Below, one piece after another: positions 43,816 through 52,717 of a DNA stretch of 64,000 nt (the first letter of the stretch is position 1; each line of letters opens with the position of its first letter). The notes beneath the pieces were generated by a model that made no database searches, was not told the DNA's origin, and worked only from the letters and a program-made list of their open reading frames with translations. This DNA is from Enterococcus faecalis_A (GTDB lineage: Bacteria; Bacillota; Bacilli; Lactobacillales; Enterococcaceae), in the NCBI GenBank assembly GCA_051295955.1, contig JBPDWA010000003.1, positions 186,001-250,000 on the forward strand, in the 5' to 3' direction. Position numbers and translations under genes: made by a program.

Positions 43816-44517
43816 ATGGACGCATTTCAAATTATTGACTATATTAGTAACGCCGAGAAAAAAACACCAGTTAAAGTAACGTTAAAAGGTTCCCTAAAAG
43901 ACCTGACGTTTCCAGATACGATTCAGTCTTTCGTCAATTGTAAAACAGGCGTAATTTTTGGAGAGTGGTCGGTGATTCAACCGTTTCTGCAAGCCAATCA
44001 AGATAGGATTTTGGATTTCGTTGTTGAAAATGATAGTCGCAACTCTGCGATTCCACTATTGGATGTTAAAGAAATCAATGCCCGGATTGAACCGGGGGCA
44101 ATTATTCGTGATCAAGTAAAGATTGGTGACCAAGCTGTGATTATGATGGGGGCAATTATAAATATTGGTGCAGTCATCGGCGCAGGAACTATGATTGACA
44201 TGGGAGCTGTCTTAGGTGGACGCGCAACCGTCGGTCAAAATTGCCATATTGGTGCCGGGACTGTGTTGGCTGGTGTAATCGAACCGCCAAGTGCTCAGCC
44301 GGTAGTTATTGAAGATAACGTATTAATTGGTGCCAATGCCGTTGTTTTAGAAGGTGTACGTGTTGGTGCCAAAGCAGTAGTGGCCGCTGGTGCTGTGGTC
44401 GTAGAAGACGTGGCGCCCAATACCGTGGTCGCGGGCATTCCGGCTCGTAAAATTAAAGATATTGATGATAAGACTAAAGGAAAAACCAATTTGATGGAAG
44501 AATTGCGTAAATTGTAA
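43816..44517 (+). CDS. dapH: Tetrahydrodipicolinate N-acetyltransferase
   Basis: 233 residues. It acetylates tetrahydrodipicolinate in the acetyl branch of diaminopimelate/lysine synthesis. Residues 85-215 form a left-handed beta helix of hexapeptide repeats (VKIGDQAVIMMGAIINIGAVIG, GAGTMIDMGAVLGGRATVG, NCHIGAGTVLAG), ending in VVAGIPARKIKDID. The N-terminal domain (1-80) is the family-specific one. GTGAAGGGAG precedes ATG 43816. The next gene is the pathway's deacetylase, about 100 bp on. Confidence 0.94.
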   Translation: MDAFQIIDYISNAEKKTPVKVTLKGSLKDLTFPDTIQSFVNCKTGVIFGEWSVIQPFLQANQDRILDFVVENDSRNSAIPLLDVKEINARIEPGAIIRDQVKIGDQAVIMMGAIINIGAVIGAGTMIDMGAVLGGRATVGQNCHIGAGTVLAGVIEPPSAQPVVIEDNVLIGANAVVLEGVRVGAKAVVAAGAVVVEDVAPNTVVAGIPARKIKDIDDKTKGKTNLMEELRKL

Positions 44518-44623
44518 TCCTTTTAAAACACCATCTTCTTATTCAATTATTTCATTAGGAAAAGGAACCTTGACTGCTTGCAGTGTCGGTTGCTTTTCTT
44601 TTTAAAACAAAGGAGAACAGCAT

Positions 44624-45754
44624 ATGTCTATAGCAAATGAACTGATTCAAATTCGGCGACAGCTGCATCAAATCCCTGAAATTGGGTTAGCGGAATTTCA
44701 AACGCAAGCTTTTTTGTTGGAGAAAATAGATAGTATACGTCAAGATTTTATGGAAATAAAGGTATGGCAGACAGGTATCTTGGTTTTTGTAAAGGGTACT
44801 GCGCCTAAAAAAACAATTGGCTGGCGGACAGACATTGACGGTTTGCCGATTCAAGAAGCCGTCGTTTCAGATTTTCAGTCGACAAGACCCGGATATATGC
44901 ATGCATGTGGCCATGATTTTCATATGACTATTGCCTTAGGTTTATTGGAGGCTATATCAGCTGTACAGCCCACCAATAATTTTTTATTCTTATTTCAACC
45001 GGCTGAGGAAAATGAAGCTGGTGCTATGTTAATGTATGAGGATCAAGCGTTTGGAGAGTGGTTGCCTGATGAATTTTATGGCTTACATGTAAATCCGGCT
45101 TTACCTGTCGGTACTATCAGTACCAAGACAGATACTTTGTTTGCTGCTACTTGCGAAGTTCAAGTAACGCTTACCGGCAAAAGTGGTCACGCAGCGTTTC
45201 CCCATCAAGCTAACGATATGCTAATAGCCGGGATCAGCTTTGTCCAGCAAGCACAAACCATTGTTAGTAGAAATGTTGACCCTGTATCTGGTGCAGTTGT
45301 TACTTTTGGTACATTTCAAACTGGTAGCGCTTGTAATGTGATTAGCGGACGTGCTACATTGTCAGGCACGATTCGTACACTAACGGCAGAAATGAATCAT
45401 TTGACACAAGAACGGATGAAACAAATCGGCGCTGGCATTGCCCAATCCTTTCAATGTGAGGTCGAGGTGATACTTGATCAAAAAGGGTATTTGCCGGTTG
45501 TTAATGATGAAAGAACGACTGCTAAACTGATAGAGTGGTTGGAAAACAACCCTGACGTTCAGTTTGAAACAGCTACTGTTTCGATGACAGGAGAAGATTT
45601 TGGTTATTTGCTTTCAAAAGTTCCTGGAACGATGTTTTGGTTAGGCGTCGATAGTCCCTATGGCTTGCATTCGGAATATTTTGAGCCTGATGAACGAGCT
45701 TTGGCTTTTGGCGTTAAACAAGTAAGTCGATATTTACAAGCGATCGATCAGTAA
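44624..45754 (+). CDS. N-acetyldiaminopimelate deacetylase
   Basis: 376 residues, M20 peptidase family. It removes acetate from N-acetyl-LL-diaminopimelate, the step before LL-DAP. Metal-site motifs: GWRTDIDGLPI, HACGHDFHM, QPAEENEAGA, and the closing GLHSEYFEPDE. The insertion domain (about 180-290) includes GKSGHAAFPHQANDM. The position after dapH decides against a general aminoacylase or hippurate hydrolase. GGAGAACAG precedes ATG. A terminator follows directly. Confidence 0.9.
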   Translation: MSIANELIQIRRQLHQIPEIGLAEFQTQAFLLEKIDSIRQDFMEIKVWQTGILVFVKGTAPKKTIGWRTDIDGLPIQEAVVSDFQSTRPGYMHACGHDFHMTIALGLLEAISAVQPTNNFLFLFQPAEENEAGAMLMYEDQAFGEWLPDEFYGLHVNPALPVGTISTKTDTLFAATCEVQVTLTGKSGHAAFPHQANDMLIAGISFVQQAQTIVSRNVDPVSGAVVTFGTFQTGSACNVISGRATLSGTIRTLTAEMNHLTQERMKQIGAGIAQSFQCEVEVILDQKGYLPVVNDERTTAKLIEWLENNPDVQFETATVSMTGEDFGYLLSKVPGTMFWLGVDSPYGLHSEYFEPDERALAFGVKQVSRYLQAIDQ

Positions 45755-45755
45755 A

Positions 45756-45790
45756 AAAGAACTTGGCATTAAGCCAGGTTCTTTTTTAAC
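45756..45790 (+). terminator. Terminator of the dap unit
   Basis: AAAAAAGAACTTGGC-attaa-GCCAGGTTCTTTTTT, right behind the deacetylase stop. One G-T pair, otherwise perfect. Confidence 0.92.
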
Positions 45791-45824
45791 TAGTAATAAT
45801 CGTAACTACCGGGCGTAGCGGTAG

Positions 45825-46766
45825 TTATTTTGCAATAATAGGGGTGTTTGGAATACTAAAGCCCGCAGCAGACAAAGCTTTAACATATTGAGCCAAAAAT
45901 TCTTCTTTGATGATGGCTTGTTTACCATTTAAGACGTACATGGTGGTTCGAACTGCAAAATTGCCGTTACCCAGATCCACCATGCCGAAGATGGTGGGGC
46001 CTGTTTGAATGCTTTTGGCATACTTTTCTTTTAATGTTTCGTTGACCCTTGTAATTACGTCAATAATCTTTTCATAGCCCTCATCTGGATTGATCCGGAC
46101 ATCCAATAGCACTTGCATATTGGAACGGGACAGATTACTAATGGTGGTAATGTTACGGTTAGGGATAAAGTGAATGGTTCCATCAGCAGCTTTTAGCTGA
46201 GTTGTTCGCAAGCCAACAGACGTCACCGTGCCTTCAATATTTAAAGCGATTAAGCGGACGTAATCACCCACATCCATTTGTTGTTCTAAAATGATGAAAA
46301 AACCAGTGATTAAATCATTCATAAACCCTTGAGCACCTAAACCAATTGCAACGCCGGCAATTCCGGCACCGGCAAGTAATGAACCAACAGGAACTCCGAT
46401 AATCGTCAAGAGTGAATACATAAAAAAGAAAAATAAAGTATACTGAAAAGCATTGATAATTAATGTATGCAAGGTTTTTAATCGACTTTCACTTAATGTC
46501 GGCTTCTTATAATACTTATCGTAAGCACGGTCGATAAAATACGTGCCAATTTTGCGGATAAAAGCAAAAAGTAAGATTAAAAGAAGAATGGAGATGCTCT
46601 TTTCAATCACCGACGCTAAAATACGATCCCAATTAATCGAATCCCAAAATCGTTGTAAAGCATTGACTTTTTTAGCGGTTTCTTCAGTCAAATTGCCGAC
46701 AGAAGAATCAATCACACTTGACGCTGATGAAGAAGTGCTTGAGGAAGCCAAACTAACAAAAAACAT
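45825..46766 (-). CDS. mscS: Small-conductance mechanosensitive channel, MscS family
   Basis: 313 residues. An unusual Ser-rich N-terminus (FVSLASSSTSSSASSVIDSS) is followed by three helices at about 55-75, 100-125 and 130-160. The pore helix reads VGSLLAGAGIAGVAIGLGAQGFMNDL, with the alternating Gly/Ala of MscS TM3. The cytoplasmic beta domain has VGDYVRL and VTSVGLRTTQLKAADGTIHFIPNR. It releases solutes under hypo-osmotic shock. No close upstream ribosome site is strong, so the exact start is less certain. Convergent with the dap unit. YkuT in Bacillus is the likely counterpart. Confidence 0.92.
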   Translation of the reverse strand: MFFVSLASSSTSSSASSVIDSSVGNLTEETAKKVNALQRFWDSINWDRILASVIEKSISILLLILLFAFIRKIGTYFIDRAYDKYYKKPTLSESRLKTLHTLIINAFQYTLFFFFMYSLLTIIGVPVGSLLAGAGIAGVAIGLGAQGFMNDLITGFFIILEQQMDVGDYVRLIALNIEGTVTSVGLRTTQLKAADGTIHFIPNRNITTISNLSRSNMQVLLDVRINPDEGYEKIIDVITRVNETLKEKYAKSIQTGPTIFGMVDLGNGNFAVRTTMYVLNGKQAIIKEEFLAQYVKALSAAGFSIPNTPIIAK

Positions 46767-46868
46767 AAAGAAATTCCAACTTTCTATATTCTATCTAATA
46801 AAAGCTCTTCCCACAGACTTATTATACTAAACATTCATGAAAAATAATAATATTCTTTTTAAAAATGC

Positions 46869-46897
46869 TTAACAATTTACCAAGATGGTGATACAAT
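46869..46897 (+). promoter_or_regulatory. Promoter of ilvE
   Basis: TTAACA (46869-46874), 17-bp spacer, TACAAT (46892-46897), 24 bp before the ATG. The short leader leaves no room for a T-box or other riboswitch. Confidence 0.75.
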
Positions 46898-46921
46898 ATT
46901 CTGAAATTAAGGAGTGATTGC

Positions 46922-47941
46922 ATGACTATTAATCTTGACTGGGAAAACTTGGGTTTTAGCTATATGAAAACCCCCTATCGTTTTTTATCAACTTGGAAAG
47001 ACGGTCAGTGGGATCAAGGCCAGTTAACGGAAGATGATTACCTGCATCTTCATGAAGGCTCTTCAGCGTTACATTATGGACAACAGTGTTTTGAAGGTTT
47101 GAAAGCGTATCGCTGTCAGGATGGTACCATCAATTTGTTCAGAGTGGATGAAAATGCCAAACGCATGAATCGAAGTGCACGACGTTTGTTAATGCCTGAA
47201 GTTCCAGAAGCGAAGTTTATCCAAGCTGTGGAAGAAGTTGTTCGAGCAAATGAAGAATACGTGCCGCCATACGGTACTGGCGCAACTTTATATTTGCGGC
47301 CATTATTGATTGGCGTCGGTGCTGGTATTGGTGTAAAACCGGCACCGGAATATATTTTCACTGTTTTTTGTATGCCTGTCGGAGCTTACTTTAAAGGCGG
47401 TTTAGTACCTACTAACTTTATTGTTTCAGACTATGATCGAGCTGCTCCCCAAGGAACCGGTGCTATTAAAGTCGGCGGTAACTATGCCGCTAGTCTTTTG
47501 CCGGGGCAACAAGCTCATGAAAAAGCGTTCTCGGATTGTATCTATTTAGATCCAGCTACCCATACAAAAATTGAAGAAGTTGGGGCTGCTAACTTTTTTG
47601 GTATCACCAAACAAGATCAGTTTGTCACACCGTTATCTCCTTCAATTTTGCCAAGCATCACTAAATATTCGTTGTTGCACTTAGCTGAGGAGCGCTTAGG
47701 CTTGGAAGCAGTTGAAGGGGATGTGTACATTGACAATCTGGCTAACTTTAAAGAAGCCGGTGCGTGTGGGACGGCTGCTGTTATTTCGCCAATCGGAGGT
47801 ATCCAATATCGCGAGAACTTCCACGTGTTTTATAGTGAAACCGAAGTCGGTCCTGTTACTCAGGCCTTATATGACGAATTAGTCGGTATCCAATTTGGTG
47901 ACAAACTAGCGCCAAATGGCTGGATTAGAAATTTACAGTGA
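46922..47941 (+). CDS. ilvE: Branched-chain amino acid aminotransferase
   Basis: 339 residues, fold type IV PLP enzyme. It interconverts Val/Leu/Ile and their 2-oxo acids. Motifs: LHYGQQCFEGLKAYR at the start, NAKRMNRSARRL, the PLP-lysine region GTGAIKVGGNYAASL, EVGAANFFG and the C-terminal EAGACGTAAVISP. The size and EAGACGTAA block fit the long bacterial/mitochondrial BCAT subgroup. AGGAGTG precedes ATG 46922. It stands alone; no other ilv or leu genes are nearby, so it may serve amino-acid breakdown as much as synthesis. Confidence 0.95.
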   Translation: MTINLDWENLGFSYMKTPYRFLSTWKDGQWDQGQLTEDDYLHLHEGSSALHYGQQCFEGLKAYRCQDGTINLFRVDENAKRMNRSARRLLMPEVPEAKFIQAVEEVVRANEEYVPPYGTGATLYLRPLLIGVGAGIGVKPAPEYIFTVFCMPVGAYFKGGLVPTNFIVSDYDRAAPQGTGAIKVGGNYAASLLPGQQAHEKAFSDCIYLDPATHTKIEEVGAANFFGITKQDQFVTPLSPSILPSITKYSLLHLAEERLGLEAVEGDVYIDNLANFKEAGACGTAAVISPIGGIQYRENFHVFYSETEVGPVTQALYDELVGIQFGDKLAPNGWIRNLQ

Positions 47942-48048
47942 TGATTGATTTAAGACAGGATTTCCTATTGCCGGTAAGCCTGTCTTGATTTGTACTAGGT
48001 ATACTATGTTACCTACGGACTTGGAAAGGGCAAAGGGGCGTGACGTAA

Positions 48049-48411
48049 GTGAGAGTTTCGGTTAAACGTAATCAGAGAAGATGTTGTCCAACCGCTAACG
48101 TCAGTATTTTCATAGATGATCAGTATGTAATTTCCATGGATCAGCAACAAGAACGAACATTTATTTTTCATAAACCAATTCGCTTGTATGTGAAAAGCGG
48201 TATTTTTAAAAGTCCGGCAGTTGAAATGACGCAGGCAGGCAATTTGGTAGTCGGCTTTAATTATAACTGTCTTTGGTTGCTCGTAGCCTTGCTTTTATTG
48301 ATGAAATTGTTATTCCCAATTATATTTTTACGAGTATTGCTCCTTTTAGCTCTGGTAGGTTTCGGTTATTATGTTAAAAACTATTCACTCCAACTAAAAC
48401 CAAGCAACTAA
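48049..48411 (+). CDS. Small protein of unknown function with two C-terminal membrane helices
   Basis: 120 residues. Residues 1-70 are soluble and beta-rich (VSIFIDDQYVISMDQQQERTFIFHKPIRLYVKSG). Two hydrophobic helices follow at about 75-92 and 93-112, then a short tail (SLQLKPSN). I do not recognise the family; the soluble part looks like a small beta-sandwich of the kind attached to membrane anchors. The start is weak: GTG 48049 with GGGGCGTGA in front. The next gene begins 76 bp later. Confidence 0.65.
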   Translation: MRVSVKRNQRRCCPTANVSIFIDDQYVISMDQQQERTFIFHKPIRLYVKSGIFKSPAVEMTQAGNLVVGFNYNCLWLLVALLLLMKLLFPIIFLRVLLLLALVGFGYYVKNYSLQLKPSN

Positions 48412-48487
48412 AGGAGTGCGGAGCATTTGCTTAAATAAGCTAGCAGCGTATACTAAAGGTAGATTGAAGGAAGGGAATGAGAAGTAG

Positions 48488-49312
48488 ATGACAATAAAAA
48501 AGACCAAAAAATTGGCTAATGGTATTGAAATGCCTCGTTTAGGACTTGGTGTTTGGCGGGTAGAAGATGGAAGCCAAGCAAGTAATTCAGTGAAATGGGC
48601 GCTAAAAACCGGCTATCGCTTAATTGATACTGCGGCTGTTTATAAAAATGAAGTCGGTGTCGGCGAGGGGTTGCGTCAGTCTAATTTAGCACGTTCTGAA
48701 ATATTTGTAACCACCAAATTATGGAATAGCGACCAAGGCTATGAGTCTACCTTAAAAGCTTTTGACGAAAGTCTCTCCAAATTAGGACTTGATTATGTAG
48801 ACTTGTATCTGATTCACTGGCCAGTCGCTGGTAAGTTTCAAGATTCTTGGAAGGCGATGGAAGAAATTTACACAAGTGGTCGTGCCAAAGCTATTGGTGT
48901 TTCTAATTTTCATCAACACCACTTAGAAGAGTTGCTAAGTAGTGCCACTATCAAACCGATGGTGGATCAAATTGAATTGCATCCAACTTTAACCCAAGAA
49001 CCTCTACGGAAGTATTTAGCTGAACATGAAATCGCCGTAGAAGCATGGTCTCCACTTGGTCAAGGGAACTTGTTGACAACCCCTTTACTTGTTGAAATCG
49101 GTGAAAAACATGATAAATCAGCAGCACAAGTGATCATTCGTTGGCATTTACAAAACGATATTATTGTTATTCCTAAATCAGTGCATGAAAACCGAATCAA
49201 AGAAAACTTTGAGGTCTTTGACTTTGAATTGACTGAGGCGGAAATGCAAGCAATTAACGAACTAAATCAAAACAAACGCTTTGGCCCAGATCCGGATAAT
49301 TTCGATTTTTAG
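48488..49312 (+). CDS. Aldo/keto reductase (AKR5-like)
   Basis: 274 residues. NADPH-dependent reduction of carbonyls. The catalytic tetrad is visible: Asp in LIDTAA with Tyr in VYKNE, Lys in TTKLWN and His in YLIHWP. Cofactor-binding segments are AIGVSNFHQHHLEELL and the late IPKSVHENRIKENFEVFDF. It resembles the YvgN/2,5-diketogluconate reductase group; the physiological substrate (for example methylglyoxal) is not readable. GAAGGGAATG precedes ATG 48488. Monocistronic. Confidence 0.92.
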   Translation: MTIKKTKKLANGIEMPRLGLGVWRVEDGSQASNSVKWALKTGYRLIDTAAVYKNEVGVGEGLRQSNLARSEIFVTTKLWNSDQGYESTLKAFDESLSKLGLDYVDLYLIHWPVAGKFQDSWKAMEEIYTSGRAKAIGVSNFHQHHLEELLSSATIKPMVDQIELHPTLTQEPLRKYLAEHEIAVEAWSPLGQGNLLTTPLLVEIGEKHDKSAAQVIIRWHLQNDIIVIPKSVHENRIKENFEVFDFELTEAEMQAINELNQNKRFGPDPDNFDF

Positions 49313-49768
49313 GAATGGCAGATTTTAAATAGCGCTCATTTACTAGATGCAGCACAAAGCCTTCAGACTTTTTGCTGTGTCTTTTTGTATGCGATGAAAA
49401 TCCAGACATGCCGAAAGTTAGAGAGCTTCAGTGTGGTAGTAAAATCTTCTTAAACTGTTAAATAAAAGCGTTCAGCCGTAGAAATAAATCGCTTCTGTGA
49501 ACGGGATTTTTATTTAGTGGAAGCTGGACTTTGAAGTTCAACCGATTAAAACAATTGCTTGAAAAAAGGCTACTATTGAAAAAATAACAGCCTTTTTTCT
49601 CATTGGTTATTTATGATTTTGGACGCTTAATAAGACCCATATTAAAAAAAGAATTTTAAAAAGAAGTTAACTATACGCAACCAACTATGTTGCAATCGAG
49701 GGGGTGCTGATGGAAGAAGCTCTTAATTCATTACTTTTTCTCCTGAAAAAGTTTAAGATCGTGCTTTG
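49313..49768. other. 456-bp gap with three terminator-like hairpins
   Basis: Three hairpins follow each other: about 49349-49388 (AGCACAAAG/CTTTTTGCTGT, T5), about 49460-49515 (AAATAAAAGCGTTCA with TGAACG..TTTTTATTT), and 49561-49599 (GAAAAAAGGCT/AGCCTTTTTTC). The first two can end the reductase message; the third is also usable on the minus strand. No gene is supported. Confidence 0.6.
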
Positions 49769-50491
49769 TTACAGCTGGTGGACGAAATAATCAAAGAGGG
49801 CTTCTTCACCAGAGTCCGTCAGATACGTTAATTCAGGATGCCATTGCACCCCTAACAATCGTTGGCTGGCATCAACTGCTTCCACTGCTTCAATGATACC
49901 ATCCGTTGACCATGCAGTTGCTTGTAATTGTTGACTTAGCTGGTTCACGGCTTGATGGTGGTAAGAATTAACAGTAGCTTTCGCACCAAAAATACGGTAT
50001 AAAAGACTAGCGTTAGCTAGTTGGATCGTATGGGTAGCAAATTGCGGCTTGGTCGGTTGTTGATTGTGTTTAAGTTGCCAATCGGGATACAAAGATAAAT
50101 CTTGATACAACGTGCCTCCGAGTGCGACATTCAACAATTGCATGCCACGACAAACTGCGAAAATAGGTTTCTTCTGTAAAAGTGCTTCTTGAATAAGAGC
50201 AAGTTCAAATTCATCGCGGTCACGGTTGGTTTCCCCTAACTTAAGGTGGGGTTCTTCACCATAAAAGGCCGGGGTAACATCTTGTCCGCCGGCTAATAAC
50301 AGTTTATCCACTTGTTGAATATATACTTTTGCAAGATCTGGTGTGCCTACTGGAAATACCAACGGCACACCTCCAGCTAGTTGAATCGCATTTACAAACC
50401 CTTGTGGGGCGTATGTAACTTGATTTCCATAAAAAACAGCGGTCGCTTCTAATAGCTGATTGCCAGCAATACCAATTACCGGTTTTGACAT
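49769..50491 (-). CDS. Class I glutamine amidotransferase-like hydrolase (peptidase C26, PuuD family)
   Basis: 240 residues. The catalytic triad is visible: Cys in FAVCRGMQLLNVALGG, His in LLGVQWHPELTY, with Glu two residues after (HPEL). The N-terminus PVIGIAGN and KLLLAGGQDVTPAFYGEEP match gamma-glutamyl-gamma-aminobutyrate hydrolase relatives. Members cleave gamma-glutamyl compounds; no polyamine genes are nearby, so the substrate is open. A weak GGGAGTG site precedes ATG 50491. Monocistronic. Confidence 0.9.
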   Translation of the reverse strand: MSKPVIGIAGNQLLEATAVFYGNQVTYAPQGFVNAIQLAGGVPLVFPVGTPDLAKVYIQQVDKLLLAGGQDVTPAFYGEEPHLKLGETNRDRDEFELALIQEALLQKKPIFAVCRGMQLLNVALGGTLYQDLSLYPDWQLKHNQQPTKPQFATHTIQLANASLLYRIFGAKATVNSYHHQAVNQLSQQLQATAWSTDGIIEAVEAVDASQRLLGVQWHPELTYLTDSGEEALFDYFVHQL

Positions 50492-50773
50492 TTGATCACT
50501 CCCAACCTAAATTTCATAAATAGTTTAACACGGTATTCTAAGAAAAATAAAGGACTTTTTTATTCGTAGTTACATAGCTATTGAAAAGCGTGTGAGACAA
50601 AAGTAAACTCACTTTTCCCTCACACACTAAAAACGGATAAACGGCAAAGCAGAAGGAACCCTCTGAGAATTATGCTGGGAGTGACAAAAACTGTAAAGTA
50701 AGCTTTGTGAATTCCCTCCTATTACCTAGCATTTAATACTTCGACTCCAGTCGCTAATGAACATGATTCAGTT

Positions 50774-51148
50774 TTAGCGAGCGCGAATAACTTCAATTTT
50801 GTATCCGTCAGGGTCTGTGATGAAATAATAAGAAGGTGCGGTACCCGGCAAGCCTTTCATTGGAGTAACATTGAAGCCGTTTGCTTGTTGTTGCTCATGG
50901 AGGACTTCAATATCATCTGTACTGATGGCAATGTGTCCGTATCCGTTTCCTAAATCATATCCTTCGTGATCATAGTTATAAGTTAATTCTAATTCATAAT
51001 CATCACCAGGCAACGTCAAATAAACCAGAGTGAACTTGTTTTCTGGAAAATCTCGCCGTCTGCTTTCTTCAAAATTAAATGCCTTTTGGTAAAAGTCTAA
51101 TGATGCGTCTAAATCTTTGACACGAACGCAGGTATGAGCCATTTTCAT
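50774..51148 (-). CDS. gloA: Lactoylglutathione lyase-like glyoxalase (VOC family)
   Basis: 124 residues, two vicinal-oxygen-chelate modules. Metal ligands follow the glyoxalase I pattern: His in MAHTCVRV, Glu in YELELTYN, His in YGHIAIST and Glu in YKIEVI. The RRRDFPENKFTLVYL and PGDDYELELT segments are typical of GloA. It would detoxify methylglyoxal if a suitable thiol is present. AAAGGAAG precedes ATG 51148. The 282-bp gap on its left holds only a weak hairpin (GTGTGAG/CTCACAC near 50590-50626). Confidence 0.92.
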   Translation of the reverse strand: MKMAHTCVRVKDLDASLDFYQKAFNFEESRRRDFPENKFTLVYLTLPGDDYELELTYNYDHEGYDLGNGYGHIAISTDDIEVLHEQQQANGFNVTPMKGLPGTAPSYYFITDPDGYKIEVIRAR

Positions 51149-51293
51149 AAAAACTTACTTCCTTTCAAACTATAATTTTTGACATCTTTTATAGTAGCAT
51201 AGACATTAAAATAATTGGCTGAAAAAGCCTCATATGACTTGTTGATTAAAATTTTCTAATGTAAACTATATAGAAAAAAGAAAAGAGGTAATT

Positions 51294-51743
51294 ATGGGAA
51301 TTCCGGTTTTTAGACAAACGAATGAACAGCAAGAATTTCAAAAGCGCTTAGGTGCTTATATTATTATTTCTCGACAGCAACAAAATGAAATTGTACTTGT
51401 TCAAGCTCCCAACGGCGCTTACTTTTTGCCAGGAGGCGAAATTGAGTCAGGGGAGACAAAAGAAGCTGCCCTTCATCGAGAAGTATTGGAAGAATTAGGT
51501 ATGGTCGTTAACGTCAGCTGCTATTTAGGCCAAGCAGATGAGTATTTTTATTCCAATCATCGCCAAACTGCGTATTATAATCCTGGGTTCTTTTTTGTAG
51601 CTGATGCTTGGCAACAAAAGTGCGCACCTCTTGAAAAAAATAATCATTTAGTTTGGATAACGCCGGCTAAAGCGATTGCTTTGTTAAAGCGCGGCAGTCA
51701 CCAGTGGGCGGTGCAACAATGGCTACAAAGGCAGAATGCTTAA
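51294..51743 (+). CDS. Nudix hydrolase
   Basis: 149 residues. The Nudix box is complete: GGEIESGETKEAALHREVLEELGM (GX5EX7REUXEEXGU), at about residues 49-72. It begins GIPVFRQTNEQQEFQKRLGAYIII and ends with a helix-rich tail (HLVWITPAKAIALLKRGSHQWAVQQWL). The family hydrolyses nucleoside diphosphate derivatives; the substrate is not readable. AAGAGG precedes ATG 51294. Divergent from gloA. Confidence 0.9.
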   Translation: MGIPVFRQTNEQQEFQKRLGAYIIISRQQQNEIVLVQAPNGAYFLPGGEIESGETKEAALHREVLEELGMVVNVSCYLGQADEYFYSNHRQTAYYNPGFFFVADAWQQKCAPLEKNNHLVWITPAKAIALLKRGSHQWAVQQWLQRQNA

Positions 51744-51889
51744 TGAAGCCAAGTGAAGGAACAAGATAGAAGATCAACTGAGTATGTGAATTGCCCGTCA
51801 AAGTTAGCATGTTAGAGCTATCTTTTGGGGGCGTTAACTAGCTGACTTTCATTCACATTGTTTTGTTCATTAGCATTAATCTTCGCAGA

Positions 51890-52708
51890 TTAGTCCTGAT
51901 GTAAAATGAATTTTTCAATGACTGCTGCTACACCATCTTGATCGTTGCTAGCAGTTTGAATATTGGCTGCTTTTTTTATATTTTCAGTAGCATTGTCCAT
52001 CGCTACGCCGATGCCGGCGAATTCAATCATTGAAAGATCATTTTCATTATCACCAATTGCCATCGTTTCCGCTTGGTCAACGCCTAGATGGTCAGCTAAT
52101 TTAGCTAAGGCATTGCCCTTGCTGGCCTTTTTGTTCATGATTTCATAGTAAAAGGGTGTACTTTTTACGGTAGTATACTTTTCAGAAAAATAAGCTGGCA
52201 GTTGTTGAATTGCTGGATCAAGGATTTCAGGTTCATCAATCATCATCATCTTGATAATGTTTAAGTCTGGTCCCATTTCATCAACTGTTCGATATTTCAG
52301 TGGCATATTAACCAGCGAAGCTTCGACAATCGTGTATTTACCGATATTGCGATTGGCAGTGTAGATCGTTGTATCATCGACTGTGTGAAGATGAACGCCA
52401 ATCTTGCGAGCCTGCATCTCAATATCCAAAAAGTCTTCGTAGCTAAGTGTATAGCGAGAAATAATTTTTTGGCTTTTGGTGGCTTGAACGAGTGAACCGT
52501 TATAGGTGATCACATAGTCATTTTCACCGTAAAGACCTAATTCGTCTAGTTGTTGAGCTACACCTGGTAATGGGCGTCCGGTACATAACACAATGAAAAT
52601 TCCTTGCAGATTCGCTTGTTGTAGGGCATCTTTTACGCGGGGCGTAATTTCATGATTGGAATTTAATAAGGTGCCGTCGATGTCGATGGCCACTAATTTG
52701 ATTGACAT
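51890..52708 (-). CDS. Cof-type HAD sugar-phosphate phosphatase (YidA-like)
   Basis: 272 residues. HAD motifs: DIDGTLLNS (I), CTGRP (II), the Lys of SKGNALAKLADHLG (III) and GDNENDLSMIEFAGIGVAM (IV). A type IIB cap lies in the middle. Enzymes of this group dephosphorylate sugar phosphates or flavin precursors with low specificity. AGGAGGATC precedes ATG 52708. The HD-domain gene upstream ends 9 bp before its start, so they form one operon with lipL. Confidence 0.92.
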   Translation of the reverse strand: MSIKLVAIDIDGTLLNSNHEITPRVKDALQQANLQGIFIVLCTGRPLPGVAQQLDELGLYGENDYVITYNGSLVQATKSQKIISRYTLSYEDFLDIEMQARKIGVHLHTVDDTTIYTANRNIGKYTIVEASLVNMPLKYRTVDEMGPDLNIIKMMMIDEPEILDPAIQQLPAYFSEKYTTVKSTPFYYEIMNKKASKGNALAKLADHLGVDQAETMAIGDNENDLSMIEFAGIGVAMDNATENIKKAANIQTASNDQDGVAAVIEKFILHQD

Positions 52709-52717
52709 AAGATCCTC

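Noticed and set aside
44521..44610. Possible attenuator between dapH and the deacetylase gene
   Set aside because: GACTGC/GCAGTGTC and AAAAGGAACC/GGTTGCTTTT pairings compete and neither is convincing; too weak to list.
49710..49790. 26-codon frame behind GAGGGGG
   Set aside because: The ribosome-like site is good, but the frame runs into the end of the convergent C26 gene and the peptide has no recognisable pattern. Kept only as a note.
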